Below, one piece after another: positions 1-10,775 of a stretch of DNA of 64,000 nucleotides (the first letter of the stretch is position 1; each line of letters opens with the position of its first letter). The stretch lies in the NCBI GenBank assembly GCA_028023455.1, contig JAQFVV010006541.1:671128-735127 (forward strand), given 5' to 3'. The notes under the pieces were generated by a model. It saw only the letters and a list, made by a program, of their open reading frames with translations. It had not been told where the DNA came from and searched no databases. Origin of the DNA: Epiperipatus broadwayi (taxonomy: Eukaryota > Onychophora > Udeonychophora > Euonychophora > Peripatidae). The position numbers and the translations under genes are program-made.

Positions 1-610
1 CAATGACTGTGCCATCACATCATCAATACCATCATTTTCAATCATTATTGGACCACTGCAGGATGAAGGGCTCTCCAAATTTAATCTAATTTCTACGATC
101 TTTAACCTTCCTTCTTCACATCATTCCAAAACTCTCCTTATTTCATTCATCCAGTCCATATGTGGTTGCTTTCTAAACTTTTGCAATTTCTTCCAATCCA
201 ATTTAAGATTTCAACCGTCCATCTACTATCATCTCTTCTAGAAATATGTCTAGACCAACTCAATTTCATTTTTAATTCTTTTTATGATGTTGATAACATT
301 TGTTTGTTTGCTCATATCCATCTATTTCAATTTCAATCCCTTTTTGTTTTTCTTAACAAACGACTCTTCATATATTGTCAAGTGGTCTGATGTTTCTGTT
401 TGCTTTTTTGTTAAGTGTTCACATTTTAGAGGCATAAGTAAAAATTGGTAAAACACATTTTTTAAAAGCCTTCCTTCAAACACACAAGACATATTTCTTT
501 AAATATTAAGTTATTTCTATCAAAAGCACTCCATCCAACTTTAATTCTATAATTAATTTCCTTCATTATTTTTCCATCTGTATTAATAATGTGACCAAGG
601 TATTTGTAGT
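1..610 (-). mobile_element. RTE-type LINE, 3'-end fragment (family RTE-b)
   Basis: Read on minus, this is the C-terminal reverse-transcriptase region and 3' tail of the same family as the copy at 54290-57115. The fragment at 462-610 carries YKYLGHIINTDGK and GWSAF, matching YKYLGQIINTDGN and GWSAF in that copy. The start of the window matches its 3' end, around the FILQW codons. Frame breaks make it a dead fragment. Upstream coding sequence is missing because plus-strand L1-like DNA abuts at about 610. Confidence 0.85.
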
Positions 611-1894
611 AAAATTCATCTTTAACTACCATAACATAAATGAAGCCCAAATATTGCAAAAGCTACAGACATTTTCTGAAAGCACTCATCCTGGCCTTCA
701 CACAATCCCTAAATTTGTACTATTACACCTTAGTCACTACACTATTCCCATAGTCAAAAAGATGATTGATGTGCTGGCTGAAGACTTTCAGAACATTCCA
801 GATTTGTACCCAGTGGCACTGGTCCCTTTTCTTAAAAAACAAGAAAGTCCATCTAGTCTCAACAATCTTCAAACTATTTCCATGATACCATTGCTAATTA
901 AGACAATTGAATCCTTAATCAAGGACTGGATTCAACCCCAACTCTACTCACATATTTCATCTTTTTAATTTGCCCGAAAAGATCATCCACCATTGATGCA
1001 GTTCAGCACTTTCTTTTACTAACTGAACACATCAGACAAACCAATAAGTCAAGGCTACTGGTCGTACAACTGGACTTCTCCTCAGCATTTGACTCGGTAA
1101 TACCATCCGTACTGTTCCAGACGATGCAGGAGTATCAGGTGCCCGAAGTGTACATCAGAATAATAACAAACCTTTTACTAAATTGTTCCATATTTACTTC
1201 TTTAGATGGAAGGTTGTCTACAGGACTTTGGCCCTCATATCTCAATTCCACAGGGTTCTCCCCTAGCATCACTGTTTTATAACTTACATCAACCCCATGC
1301 TCAAGGACATCAAGAATATCTGGCCAGGCATTTACGTTCCCGCCATCAAAAAACAAATCAACCATATCTCCTATGTGGATGATGTTACCATTTTTTTTCC
1401 AAGCAAAGCTCATCTTCCAACACTCTTCACAATTATTGACAAGCATGCCAAAATATTAAACTTCCAAATTAACAATAGTAAATCTTCCATCTGGAGAATT
1501 AAAACAGGAACAACAATTCCATCTAGATTCACAGACAAGCTACAGCTTTTTTTAGGATTCCCCATGGCAAAAACAAAAACTATCATGACTAGAGAAATTC
1601 AAAATTCGATCCTTCAAAAAATCAATAAAACAATCAACACTCTCTCTAGTATTTCACTTTCAATTCCGGGTAAAATCACACTCCTTAACATGCTAGTGTT
1701 TTCAAGACTCAATTACTATCTACCAATCATCAAGCCTACTAAAATCTTCAGTAAAGAAATAGGCTCATTATGTACTAAGCTATTGTGGAAAAGGAAGATT
1801 GTGGCCATAAGCTTGGCAAAGGCCCAAATGCCTAGAGAACTGAATGGTCTTGGTCTACACTCGGTTGCTACGCTATACTTGCAAAAATCACTAA
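1..1894. repeat. Long duplicated segment, copy A (left end cut by the window)
   Basis: Matches 6282-8175 base for base at a constant offset of 6,281, with about 12 differences counted by eye, all transitions and all after position 620. The segment is a chimera: an RTE-type LINE 3' end on minus joined at about 610 to an L1-like LINE on plus. At 1895 the copies diverge. Copy B continues in L1-like sequence, while copy A runs into unrelated AT-rich DNA, so B looks ancestral and A derived. The left end lies outside the window. Confidence 0.95.
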
Positions 1895-1960
1895 TATATT
1901 CCTCATTGCCCAGGAGAAAATTTTACATGGACCCAGAATAACAATCCTGTGTTGTGACTT
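611..1960 (+). pseudogene. L1/Tx1-like LINE reverse transcriptase, broken copy A
   Basis: Translating across frames gives a recognisable L1-type reverse transcriptase. A thumb-proximal stretch (VALVPFLKK, about 800-835) is followed by palm motif A LDFSSAFDSV near 1069-1098, then motif C YVDD within SYVDDVTIF near 1366-1395. After that come the L1-like LNFQINNSKS and SIPGKITLLNMLVFSRLNYY regions up to about 1730. Frameshifts separate at least three reading frames (591-968, 1297-1941 and the stretch between), so it cannot encode an active enzyme. The coding match ends at the 1894 breakpoint; the rest is foreign sequence read in frame. Confidence 0.85.
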
Positions 1961-2277
1961 CAACTGTTTGTATAATAAATCACTATCTGCAATACAATTT
2001 AACTTTAATCAACTCACTTTGCTACTGCTATCATCCTTGTACAGTCTTGGAGCAGTTTCATATATTGGATGGCAAAGTTAATCATTAATCTCTCAATCTC
2101 ATTTTTGTATCTTCATTCAATTTTAAATATTCAATCCAGCTATGATGTTTTATTATCAGAGCATTCTTATGTGTCTCCATATTATACAGATTTCAAAATA
2201 ATATACTACTCTATAAATTTATTTTTAAATTACAGGTTCCCATAGAATTTAAATTAACCAAAAATGATTTTCTAATA

Positions 2278-2572
2278 TCATCACATGATCACCATTTCTT
2301 ATGCTTTCTCATAACAGTTATTAAAACAGGCAAAACTCTCCATACAGTAGTGACACTCAGTGCAAGCCAGAGTAGTATATCCTAAGATCTAGGTGAAGTG
2401 CTCTCAGATCCAAAGCTTCTCACTGATTAAATCCACAAGCTAGAAATCAGTCTGGGGATGTTGGATGAGTAGGCAATAGATGGGTATTTTATGCACAAAC
2501 CTTCTGGCATCCATTGATTACTCTGGCTTGCACTGAGTGGCACTACTGTATGGAGAGTTTGCCTGTTTTAAT
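2278..2572 (+). repeat. H1 hammerhead repeat, compact palindromic copy
   Basis: Inverted arms of about 50 bp (2321-2375 and 2517-2571; first bases TTAAAACAGGCAAAACTCTC on the left) enclose a hammerhead-like centre. The same arms and centre recur at 15.9, 25.2-25.7, 26.6-27.0 and 42.9-44.1 kb. I read it as a shortened, folded copy of a roughly 450-bp Penelope-type or retrozyme-type unit. Confidence 0.8.
2408..2466 (+). ncRNA. Decayed type I hammerhead ribozyme motif (H1)
   Basis: Outer stem I ATCCAA/TTGGAT is present, and so is GAAA followed by a short stem III ending in AGTC. The core reads CTGATTA instead of CTGATGA, so the essential G8 is T and the copy should be inactive. Spacing matches the better copy at 26718-26776. 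Confidence 0.7.
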
Positions 2573-3545
2573 CTTTACTATTGATAGCTTTAAAACTTTC
2601 TCTAGTTGAAACTTGGTTAGTTTTAAAAAAATTGTTAAACAACTGTTACTATACTAAGCTTTTCCTTAAATAATCTTATAAAATAATGTATTGACAACTT
2701 AGATATAATTCTTCTAGCCATATTAAAAATGGATGATGTTAAATTTCTTATCTGCAGTAACCCATAGTTTAAAAAATACTAAATCTCTTAAAGCTGGTAA
2801 AAACTACCATAAATGATGCAAAATCTATGATGTCATGCCTTTAACTTCCCCATTTTATCAAAATATGACATCAACTTTTCTGGCACCAAAATTGACATAG
2901 AATTTCTTAAGGATTTAAAATCTATTGTAAAAGTAGTCAATAATATCAACCCATTATTCATTAGAGTACACAATATCCTCAAAAAAATTATAAGACAAAG
3001 CAACAAATACTGCAAGAAATTATGCACCTTTGATATTATGCACCTTGGAACACCCACTTCTTTAACTGCAGATTTTATTCCAGCTCATGTCCACAAGCAT
3101 CTTGGCTATATCATTATTTTCATTTTACATAAATGCTACAGTCAACTCTGCTTGATCAATCTTAACATCCAACCTTTCTATCAATATAATATTTTGTTCT
3201 AAAAGAAATCAAAGTTATACCTCTCTGTAAATAACTTTTATCTTATTGACACTTAAGAACATTGGTCAAATTTTTTTGCTAGAATAATTCTAAAAGAACC
3301 GAATGAATTCATTCTGTAAAAACAAACTACTTTAACTATGCAGTAAAAGGTTGCTGTGTTTCTCAATTTATTTTTTTAGTTTAAAAGTCAATCTTGGTTG
3401 CTAAACACAACAAAAATCCAGGTTGTTTTGCATGCCAAGTCAATTTTTAAGGCAGATTTTGATACGATTGAAGTATGTGTAGTGTACTAATTATCTGATA
3501 ATTGCCAAACATAATTAACTTACTAATAGATCATTTAAATTAATC
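2573..3545. other. AT-rich stretch without recognisable gene
   Basis: Both strands are full of stops. No splice-bounded coding exon, inverted repeat or known element was recognised. It separates an H1 repeat from a decayed L1-like fragment. Confidence 0.5.
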
Positions 3546-4030
3546 AATTATATGTACCTATCAATATTTTTCAAATCTACTAATGGTATTTCACAAGGTT
3601 TGCCACTTGCATCAATACTATTTGCAATTTATATAGACTCCATGATGAAGGAAGTTAATCAACATGTTGGATGTCTTTTTTTCTTCATCCCAGAATTACA
3701 GTCCAAACCATATCCTTCATTGATGATATCCTCATAATTGACAGATGTCTCCAAAACATTTTTCTCATTATGAATATTTTAAACCAATCCAAACATCAAC
3801 TGGTTTTTAATTCAATGCAAATCATCAATGTTGCCACTGTCCACATGTCATCATTCTTTATAAATAATTCTTCATACTTTCTTAGCATCCCAATTAATCT
3901 ACCTAAAATACAAATAAGCCATGACTTGCCAATCTTTCATGAATACATTAAGTACAGAAATGAAAAAAAGCATTTTGCTCAAAAATGCTGTAATGAAAGT
4001 TCATATAGTAAATTATTTTCTTGTTAGAAT
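3546..4030 (+). pseudogene. Diverged L1-like reverse transcriptase fragment
   Basis: Two overlapping frames carry the palm-domain signatures of an L1-type reverse transcriptase. A GISQGLPLASILFAIYID stretch (about 3580-3640) matches the QGxPLxP-type motif B. After a frameshift, ISFIDDILII (about 3708-3740) is motif C with FIDD at the catalytic site. It is much more diverged than the copies at 611 and 6886, so it is an older insertion. No ends or target duplication could be defined. Confidence 0.65.
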
Positions 4031-4142
4031 ATTTATTTACTATATTCTTTGAATATGGTTATATAACACCACTAATAAGCTTATGTCTGTAATAAAAGCA
4101 TAAATCTGGGGCTCATTTTCCCTCTCCAAAAAAATTTTTAAT

Positions 4143-4440
4143 TTGGCATGTCCAGAATCATTTGTAATGTATCATCATCGTCAAACATTATCAATCAACT
4201 GTAGGATGAAGATCTCTTCAAGTTCATTTTCTCTGATATTTAGCTTCTCTTCTCCCCAACACCCCTGTTTCTTATTTTGCCCATCCATCTCACATGTGGT
4301 CTCTTTCTGGATTTTTTACAATCTCTATAATAACTATAGTAGAGCCCAAATACATATCATGACTCTTATCAACCCAAACAGTTTAATTTCCATATGGTGT
4401 TGATTCATTTGCTAATCTCTTGTTGACATATCATCTAGAA
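4143..4440 (-). mobile_element. RTE-b LINE 3'-end remnant
   Basis: On minus this matches the tail of the RTE-b family (compare 56740-57080), including the stretch corresponding to RWMDEI and the codons before the GGATGAA tail. It is badly eroded, with no open frame. Only about 300 bp is left, typical of 5'-truncated LINE insertions. Confidence 0.65.
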
Positions 4441-5680
4441 ATTTAAAGAAGATAACCTATCCATACAGACATCAGGTGTAAAGCTAGTTGGCTACTAAAA
4501 TTCTAATCAAGTTTCAAAAATTTTGTGTTTCTTAATCATGTTTAAAATTCCTGTTTAATCTATTACAGGATACAATTTCAACCAAAATGTTTCTCAATAC
4601 CTGATTCAAGCTAAACCTCAAATCCAAGTGTCTTGTATAATAATTATTTAGAAGGTTATATCTTTTGCATCTCTATGCCTGTTTGTGTTTTACAAATGCA
4701 CAATAAACCTCAAGGATTTGCATACAAAATATGTAAAATATTTTCAGTCCTTTTGTAATTGTTCATACATTAAGAATCATGTGGCTTGCATGCCAGTAGG
4801 TAATTTTTTTTTTTTTTCACATCAAATAATTTAGGACAGAATTTCATCAAATTTTTATCAAATCCTTCATAATTGATAAGTCTTGCATAGCTGGCAGATA
4901 TTTTTACTAAATGTAGTAAGATTAACTTATCTTTACAAAGAAAGAATATTCCATTTTTTTAATGCAAAATAAAACTTCCATCTTGTATGATTTTAACTGG
5001 AATAAATTTTAAAATAAATAATGAAGTTTCCAAGTAATTTTAAAACATTTACATGATTTATAATCAATCCTTTTGCAATATTTCCCAATGAGATCAACTC
5101 CTAGATTCAAATCTATTTCCAACAACATTTAGGTCAATAGGCTTCAATGTAAGTGATTATCAATACCTAATTGATTTAATTAATGACTCTGATTTAAAAC
5201 AAAAATACAAGGAATTTCCATTAATTTGATAACCCCCACTATGTCAACACTGGCTTTTCGTGTATTGCTTCCTTTTACACCTACATATTTCTACGAGGCA
5301 GGATTTTCCCTTTATGCTGCAACCAATCAAAGTACATGAACAGACTCAACGCTATATCGGTTATAAATTTTCAATTTTATAATATTGTGCCCGATATCAA
5401 AAGAACTTGTAACTCAAAGTTATCAAGAACCTAATTTTATAATATATAGTTAGTTTATTTTACTATGTGCATGTATTTTGTTTTACATATTTAAAATTTG
5501 AGAATAAATGTTTTGTTTTGTTAACTCTTATATTTACTTACTTAATTTATTTATTCTATAAAATGTCTAGGATGTACCGTTAAAAATTTAGGATTTGTTA
5601 AGTTTTCCGTCGTATGAAAATTATTAATATATCCTATAAAATAACTAGTGTTCCGTTAAAAGTTCAATATATCCAAGTTT
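4441..5680. other. AT-rich stretch without recognisable gene
   Basis: Nothing coding was recognised on either strand. The part from 5240 to 5680 is slightly richer in GC and repeats a tttccgtc(g/a)ta(t/c)gaaaa motif (about 5605 and 5680). It probably belongs to the DNA transposon end annotated at 5690. Confidence 0.4.
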
Positions 5681-5689
5681 TCCGTCATA

Positions 5690-5712
5690 CGAAAAGTTTG
5701 GGAAACGCTGCG
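5690..5712. repeat. Possible hAT-type terminal inverted repeat
   Basis: The sequence AAAAGTTTGGGAAACGCTG is the reverse of the CAGxGTTTCCCAAACTTTT pattern common at hAT transposon ends. No matching left end was found, so this may be a solo terminus of a fossil copy. Confidence 0.4.
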
Positions 5713-6281
5713 CTACATTCTCTGAAATCCAATTAACAAAGTTTACTGCCCTCTATGTACATGTAATGGAATTAAAAAATTTGGAGCTTTCCTATTGATA
5801 AATTAAATGTATATTATTATTATTTTCAATAATTATAATAATAAGTCAAAAAATATTCTGTAAGATATCTGATTATATACCATAACTGATATAAAAGATT
5901 CATTAAGATGAGCCTATAACTGTAAAAACTAATATGACATGTATCATTTAGTGTAGTATTAATAGAGAATCCATAAGCACCACTTTGCCAACATATTTTG
6001 GGATCACTGATTATAACATCGTTAAACATATGACAATAGATTAAATAAAATATTTTTAATTTCTGTATTTAGTCTATTAAAAGAATATTGAGAAATTCCT
6101 TTAAATTTTCACTAGTAGGAAAAATTAAAAAATTAAGCATTGCTTTTATCTATTTTGATTTTTTAAAATTCTACATCTATACTATTATCCTAAAAAAAAA
6201 AAAAAAAAGACGATTACGGTTTCAACAACAACAAAAAAAAAAGGAGTAAAAAAATAGATGAAAGGATAACAGCAAATTTTG
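5713..6281. other. AT-rich stretch with A-runs, no gene
   Basis: Holds poly-A runs at about 6192-6208 and 6233-6242 just before the start of duplicated copy B. No coding or RNA feature was seen. Confidence 0.5.
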
Positions 6282-6891
6282 CAATGACTGTGCCATCACA
6301 TCATCAATACCATCATTTTCAATCATTATTGGACCACTGCAGGATGAAGGGCTCTCCAAATTTAATCTAATTTCTACGATCTTTAACCTTCCTTCTTCAC
6401 ATCATTCCAAAACTCTCCTTATTTCATTCATCCAGTCCATATGTGGTTGCTTTCTAAACTTTTGCAATTTCTTCCAATCCAATTTAAGATTTCAACCGTC
6501 CATCTACTATCATCTCTTCTAGAAATATGTCTAGACCAACTCAATTTCATTTTTAATTCTTTTTATGATGTTGATAACATTTGTTTGTTTGCTCATATCC
6601 ATCTATTTCAATTTCAATCCCTTTTTGTTTTTCTTAACAAACGACTCTTCATATATTGTCAAGTGGTCTGATGTTTCTGTTTGCTTTTTTGTTAAGTGTT
6701 CACATTTTAGAGGCATAAGTAAAAATTGGTAAAACACATTTTTTAAAAGCCTTCCTTCAAACACACAAGACATATTTCTTTAAATATTAAGTTATTTCTA
6801 TCAAAAGCACTCCATCCAACTTTAATTCTATAATTAATTTCCTTCATTATTTTTCCATCTGTATTAATAATGTGACCAAGGTATTTGTAGT
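6282..6891 (-). mobile_element. RTE-b LINE 3'-end fragment, copy B
   Basis: The counterpart of 1-610, with the same YKYLGHIINTDGK stretch on minus and the same abrupt junction at about 6891 with plus-strand L1-like sequence. The shared junction shows that the chimera formed before the duplication. Confidence 0.85.
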
Positions 6892-8175
6892 AAAATTCAT
6901 CTTTAACTATCATAACATAAATGAAGCCCAAATATTGCAAAAGCTACAGACATTTTCTGAAAGCACTCATCCTGGCCTTCACACAATCCCTAAATTTGTA
7001 CTATTACACCTTAGTCACTACACTATTCCCATAGTCAAGAAGATGATTGATGTGCTGGCTGAAGACTTTCAAAACATTCCAGATTTGTACCCAGTGGCAC
7101 TGGTCCCTTTTCTTAAAAAACAAGAAAATCCATCTAGTCTCAACAATCTTCAAACTATTTCCATGATACCATTGCTAATTAAGACAATTGAATCCTTAAT
7201 CAAGGACTGGATTCAACCCCAACTCTACTCACATATTTCATCTTTTTAATTTGCCCGAAAAGATCATCCACCATTGATGCAGTTCAGCACTTTCTTTTAC
7301 TAACTGAACACATCAGACAAACCAATAAGTCAAGGCTACTGGTCATACAACTGGACTTCTCCTCAGCATTTGACTCGGTAATACCATCCGTACTGTTCCA
7401 GATGATGTGGGAGTATCAGGTGCCTGAAGTGTACATCAGAATAATAACAAACCTTTTACTAAATTGTTCCATATTTACTTCTTTAGATGGAAGGTTGTCT
7501 ACAGGACTTTGGCCCTCATATCTCAATTCCATAGGGTTCTCCCCTAGCATCACTGTTTTATAACTTACATCAACCCCATGCTCAAGGACATCAAGAATAT
7601 CTGGCCAGGCATTTACGTTCCCGCCATCAAAAAACAAATCAACCATATCTCCTATGTGGACGATGTTACCATTTTTTTTCCAAGCAAAGCTCATCTTCCA
7701 ACACTCTTCACAATTATTGACAAGCATGCCAAAATATTAAACTTCCAAATTAACAATAGTAAATTTTCCATCTGGAGAATTAAAACAGGAACAACAATTC
7801 CATCTAGATTCACAGACAAGCTACAGCTTTTTTTAGGATTCCCCATGGCAAAAACAAAAACTATCATGACTAGAGAAATTCAAAATTCGATCCTTCAAAA
7901 AATCAATAAAACAATCAACACTCTCTCTAGTATTTCACTTTCAATTCCGGGTAAAATCACACTCCTTAACATGCTAGTGTTTTCAAGACTCAATTACTAT
8001 CTACCAATCATCAAGCCTACTAAAATCTTCAGTAAAGAAATAGGCTCATTATGTACTAAGCTATTGTGGAAAAGGAAGATTGTGGCCATAAGCTTGGCAA
8101 AGGCCCAAATGCCTAGAGAACTGAATGGTCTTGGTCTACACTCGGTTGCTACGCTATACTTGCAAAAATCACTAA
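6282..8175. repeat. Long duplicated segment, copy B
   Basis: Near-identical to 1-1894 (offset 6,281). To the right, copy B continues as uninterrupted L1-like coding sequence, whereas copy A breaks. Copy B is therefore the likely source. The left edge is a lower bound, because copy A is cut by the window edge. Confidence 0.95.
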
Positions 8176-8640
8176 ATCTGCTACACAACCATTCATTGGA
8201 AATGCACTACACAAATTTAATCCAAGAATTTCAACCTACTGACATGCCACCGCCCCCATAGTAAAGGGATGGTTGACTGACATCTGGACGCATGTCAATG
8301 GCTGTATAAACTTAACTCCAAACATCTTCAATAAAAAAAAGTCCTACTGGGAAACATATTTTAATTCTGCGTTTTTAATCGTGTTTCTTTCTTTGATAAA
8401 ATGATGACAATTTGGAAACTGCTGACTAACGAAAAGAAGGCCATTCTTTATTTCCAACAGCAAAGCATTTTGCGTCAGTCAAAGTGTGCCCTAATGATCA
8501 CACTATGACTTTTTACATTCACATTTCTGACAAACAGTGGTGGAGGGGGGGGTTGCTACTGGCAAGCTCCATTTTGTGTGCAAAAATTCTATTCAAAATT
8601 GATGATTTCGACTACAACATATGTTGTATTATAGCCAATA
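6892..8640 (+). pseudogene. L1/Tx1-like LINE reverse transcriptase, copy B, longer 3' end
   Basis: Same content as copy A: motif A region with LDFSSAFDSV near 7350, YVDD near 7650-7670, and downstream LNFQINNSK and SIPGKITLLNML. It then continues past 8175 for several hundred bases of further LINE-like C-terminal sequence that copy A lacks (NLLHNHSLEMHYTNLIQEF, then about 8280-8640). Frameshifts at the same places as copy A mean that both inherited the damage. It ends in AT-rich DNA near 8640; no poly-A or target duplication was found. Confidence 0.8.
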
Positions 8641-8689
8641 AGTAGACTTTGTGTGTATGTAATGTTTTGATATATGATTTTAAAAAGTA

Positions 8690-8970
8690 TTTATTCATTT
8701 TTTTTTTTTTTGTTTTTGTTGAAAATCAATAAATTGAGTTCAGCTACGTCTGCGTAAGTGTATATTTGATATAATATTTTCTTTTTTTTACTTTTAGAAC
8801 AATATATATATATCTTGGATCTTATTCCTGCAATACGGACGACATATTGAGCCTTTTTCACATTATGGTGACTTTGTAAATGGTGGCCAAAATATCACCA
8901 TTACAAAGTTACCAGTGTATTGATACGAATGTGAAAAGTCTCAATACGGTGTCTGTATTGCAGGAATAAT
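8690..8970 (-). mobile_element. Hairpin repeat family F5, copy 1
   Basis: An imperfect hairpin at 8822-8970 has arms beginning ATTCCTGCAATACGG and ending ctgtattgcaggaat, with TACAAAGT/ACTTTGTA near the loop. On minus it is followed by a tail with ACACTTACGCAGACG and ATTGATTTTCAACAAA (8690-8790) ending in an A-rich run. The same two parts in the same order occur on plus at 30803-31250, so it is a dispersed non-coding element. Confidence 0.65.
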
Positions 8971-9019
8971 AGTCAAGTACCTGCAATTCTGTTGTACCTT
9001 TATTTCAATACTTTCATAT

Positions 9020-9036
9020 CCATTTTGATTTAACTT
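9020..9036. repeat. Target-site duplication of the RTE element (3' side)
   Basis: ATCCATTTTGATTTAAC, repeated exactly at 12540-12556. Seventeen perfect bases point to a recent insertion. Confidence 0.95.
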
Positions 9037-9067
9037 CTTCTTCTTCCACAGCTTGATTAATCCCACA

Positions 9068-10642
9068 TCAAGTGGGGTCGCTGGTGCGGATCAATCTTCT
9101 CCAGGCTACTCGATCTAAAGTCATTTCCTCCGTAAGTGACATCTCCTGCAAGTCCTTTCTCACTCGATCAATCCATCTGATCTTAGGTCTACCCCTGGGT
9201 CTTTTCCCCGGTGGTTCCATCTCCAAAATCTTCCTTCCAATGTAATTTTCTTCTCTTCTCTTAACATGACCAAACCACCTCAACCTTGATTCTTTCATTT
9301 TTTCACTGATCATTCTCACTCTCATATTTTCTCGAATTACTTCATTTTTCACTTTGTCCTTTCTAGTGAGGCCCGAGGCAAACCTAAGCATTCTCATTTC
9401 TGTTACACATTGCTTGTCTTCTATTTTCTTAGTGATCGGCCATGTTTCTGCACCATACATCAGTGCCGGACGCACCACAGTTTTATATACTTTTCCTTTC
9501 AACCTTGCACCTATTCTCCTATCGCAGAGTATCCCAGAGACCCTTCTCCAATTATTCCAACCAGCTTGAGTTCTCCCAACAACTTCTCCATCCAGTGATC
9601 CATCTTTATTCATCCAGGCCCTGAGATATTTAAATTTTTCAGCCTCAGGCAACTTCTTTCCCCCTAACAAAATGCTTCCTCCACCATTACCACAGAAGAG
9701 CACTTCAGTTTTATTTCTGCTAATTCTCATTCCTCCTTCCTCCAGTGCTTTCCTCCACTCTTCTATCCTATCCTGAGCTTCCTTGATGTTTTGAGTTGCA
9801 ATCACTATATCATCGGCATACATCATGTTCCAGGGTGCTTCCCTACGAATATCCTCTGTTAGGACATCAATAACAATATTAAATAGTAGGGGACTCAGGG
9901 CTGATCCCTGATGCACACCCACTTTCACCTGAAATGAGTCTGTTTCTCCTGAACTACATCTCACACTGGTTTGACAGCCTTGATACATATCTTGAATCAG
10001 ACGAATGTATTTTTCCGGAACCAGCTTTTTCCTTAGGCATCTCCAAAGTTCATCTCTAGGTACTCTATCAAATGCTTTTTCCAAATCAATGAATATTAGA
10101 ACAATTTCTTGGTTGACTTCTCTATGTTTTTCTATAAGTTGCCGCAGTGCAAAAATTGCATCTGTGGTTCCTCTACCTGGCATAAAACCAAACTGTTCTT
10201 CACTGATGTCTATTTCCTGCCGTAGCCTATTTGCTATTATTCTCTCCCATATTTTCATTGTGTGGCTCATCAGCTTTATTCCTCGATAATTACTACATTC
10301 TAGAATATCTCCCTTATTCTTATAGATTGGAACCAAAATGCTTCTCCTCCATTCATCTGGCATTTTCTCCGTGATCATGATGTTATTAAAAAGTTTGGTC
10401 AGAAAGGTGATTCCCTCTTCTCCCATTACCTTCCATACCTCTACAGGGATGTTATCTGGACCCACCGATTTCCCACATTTCATTCTTCTGACTGCTTGTC
10501 TAACTTCTTCCCTACTGATCTTTAAAGCTGGGCCCAAATTTGGAGTCCCAAATCCCTTGTCAATCCGAAAGTTTTCTTCATTTAGTAGGTGCTCATAATA
10601 TTGCTGCCATCTAGCTATGATTTCATTCTTGCCACACAACAC
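9068..10642 (-). CDS. RTE-a reverse transcriptase and C-terminal domain
   Basis: A 524-residue frame. The reverse transcriptase runs from GKSVGPDNIPVEVW (57-70) through SNYRGIKLM (118-125), QFGFMPGRGTTDAI (150-163), palm motif A FIDLEKAFDRV (184-194), motif B HQGSALSPLLF (244-254) and motif C MMYADDIVI (273-281). The C-terminal part has RLRWFGHVKRREE followed by KRPRGRPKIRW, the conserved RTE tail. All catalytic aspartates are present. The Met start is artificial: the frame continues upstream to an in-frame TGA near 10700 (AKQ-stop-DKSG, where relatives have Arg, so a CGA-to-TGA change is likely) and on to the indel near 10790. No other stop is seen. Confidence 0.92.
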   Translation of the reverse strand: MLCGKNEIIARWQQYYEHLLNEENFRIDKGFGTPNLGPALKISREEVRQAVRRMKCGKSVGPDNIPVEVWKVMGEEGITFLTKLFNNIMITEKMPDEWRRSILVPIYKNKGDILECSNYRGIKLMSHTMKIWERIIANRLRQEIDISEEQFGFMPGRGTTDAIFALRQLIEKHREVNQEIVLIFIDLEKAFDRVPRDELWRCLRKKLVPEKYIRLIQDMYQGCQTSVRCSSGETDSFQVKVGVHQGSALSPLLFNIVIDVLTEDIRREAPWNMMYADDIVIATQNIKEAQDRIEEWRKALEEGGMRISRNKTEVLFCGNGGGSILLGGKKLPEAEKFKYLRAWMNKDGSLDGEVVGRTQAGWNNWRRVSGILCDRRIGARLKGKVYKTVVRPALMYGAETWPITKKIEDKQCVTEMRMLRFASGLTRKDKVKNEVIRENMRVRMISEKMKESRLRWFGHVKRREENYIGRKILEMEPPGKRPRGRPKIRWIDRVRKDLQEMSLTEEMTLDRVAWRRLIRTSDPT

Positions 10643-10775
10643 CTTATTGTTAGAGTCTTTTATTCTATTTGCTTGGTAAGTATCTTTACCACTCTTATCT
10701 CATTGTTTTGCAATACGCAAAATCTTCTTAACTCCTTCTTCTTTCTCTAAACTTTCATATAAATCTGAGTATGCG

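Noticed and set aside
1135-1446. Minus-strand frame of 103 codons (and its copy at 7416-7727)
   Set aside because: Antisense to the L1-like motif C region; no independent motif.
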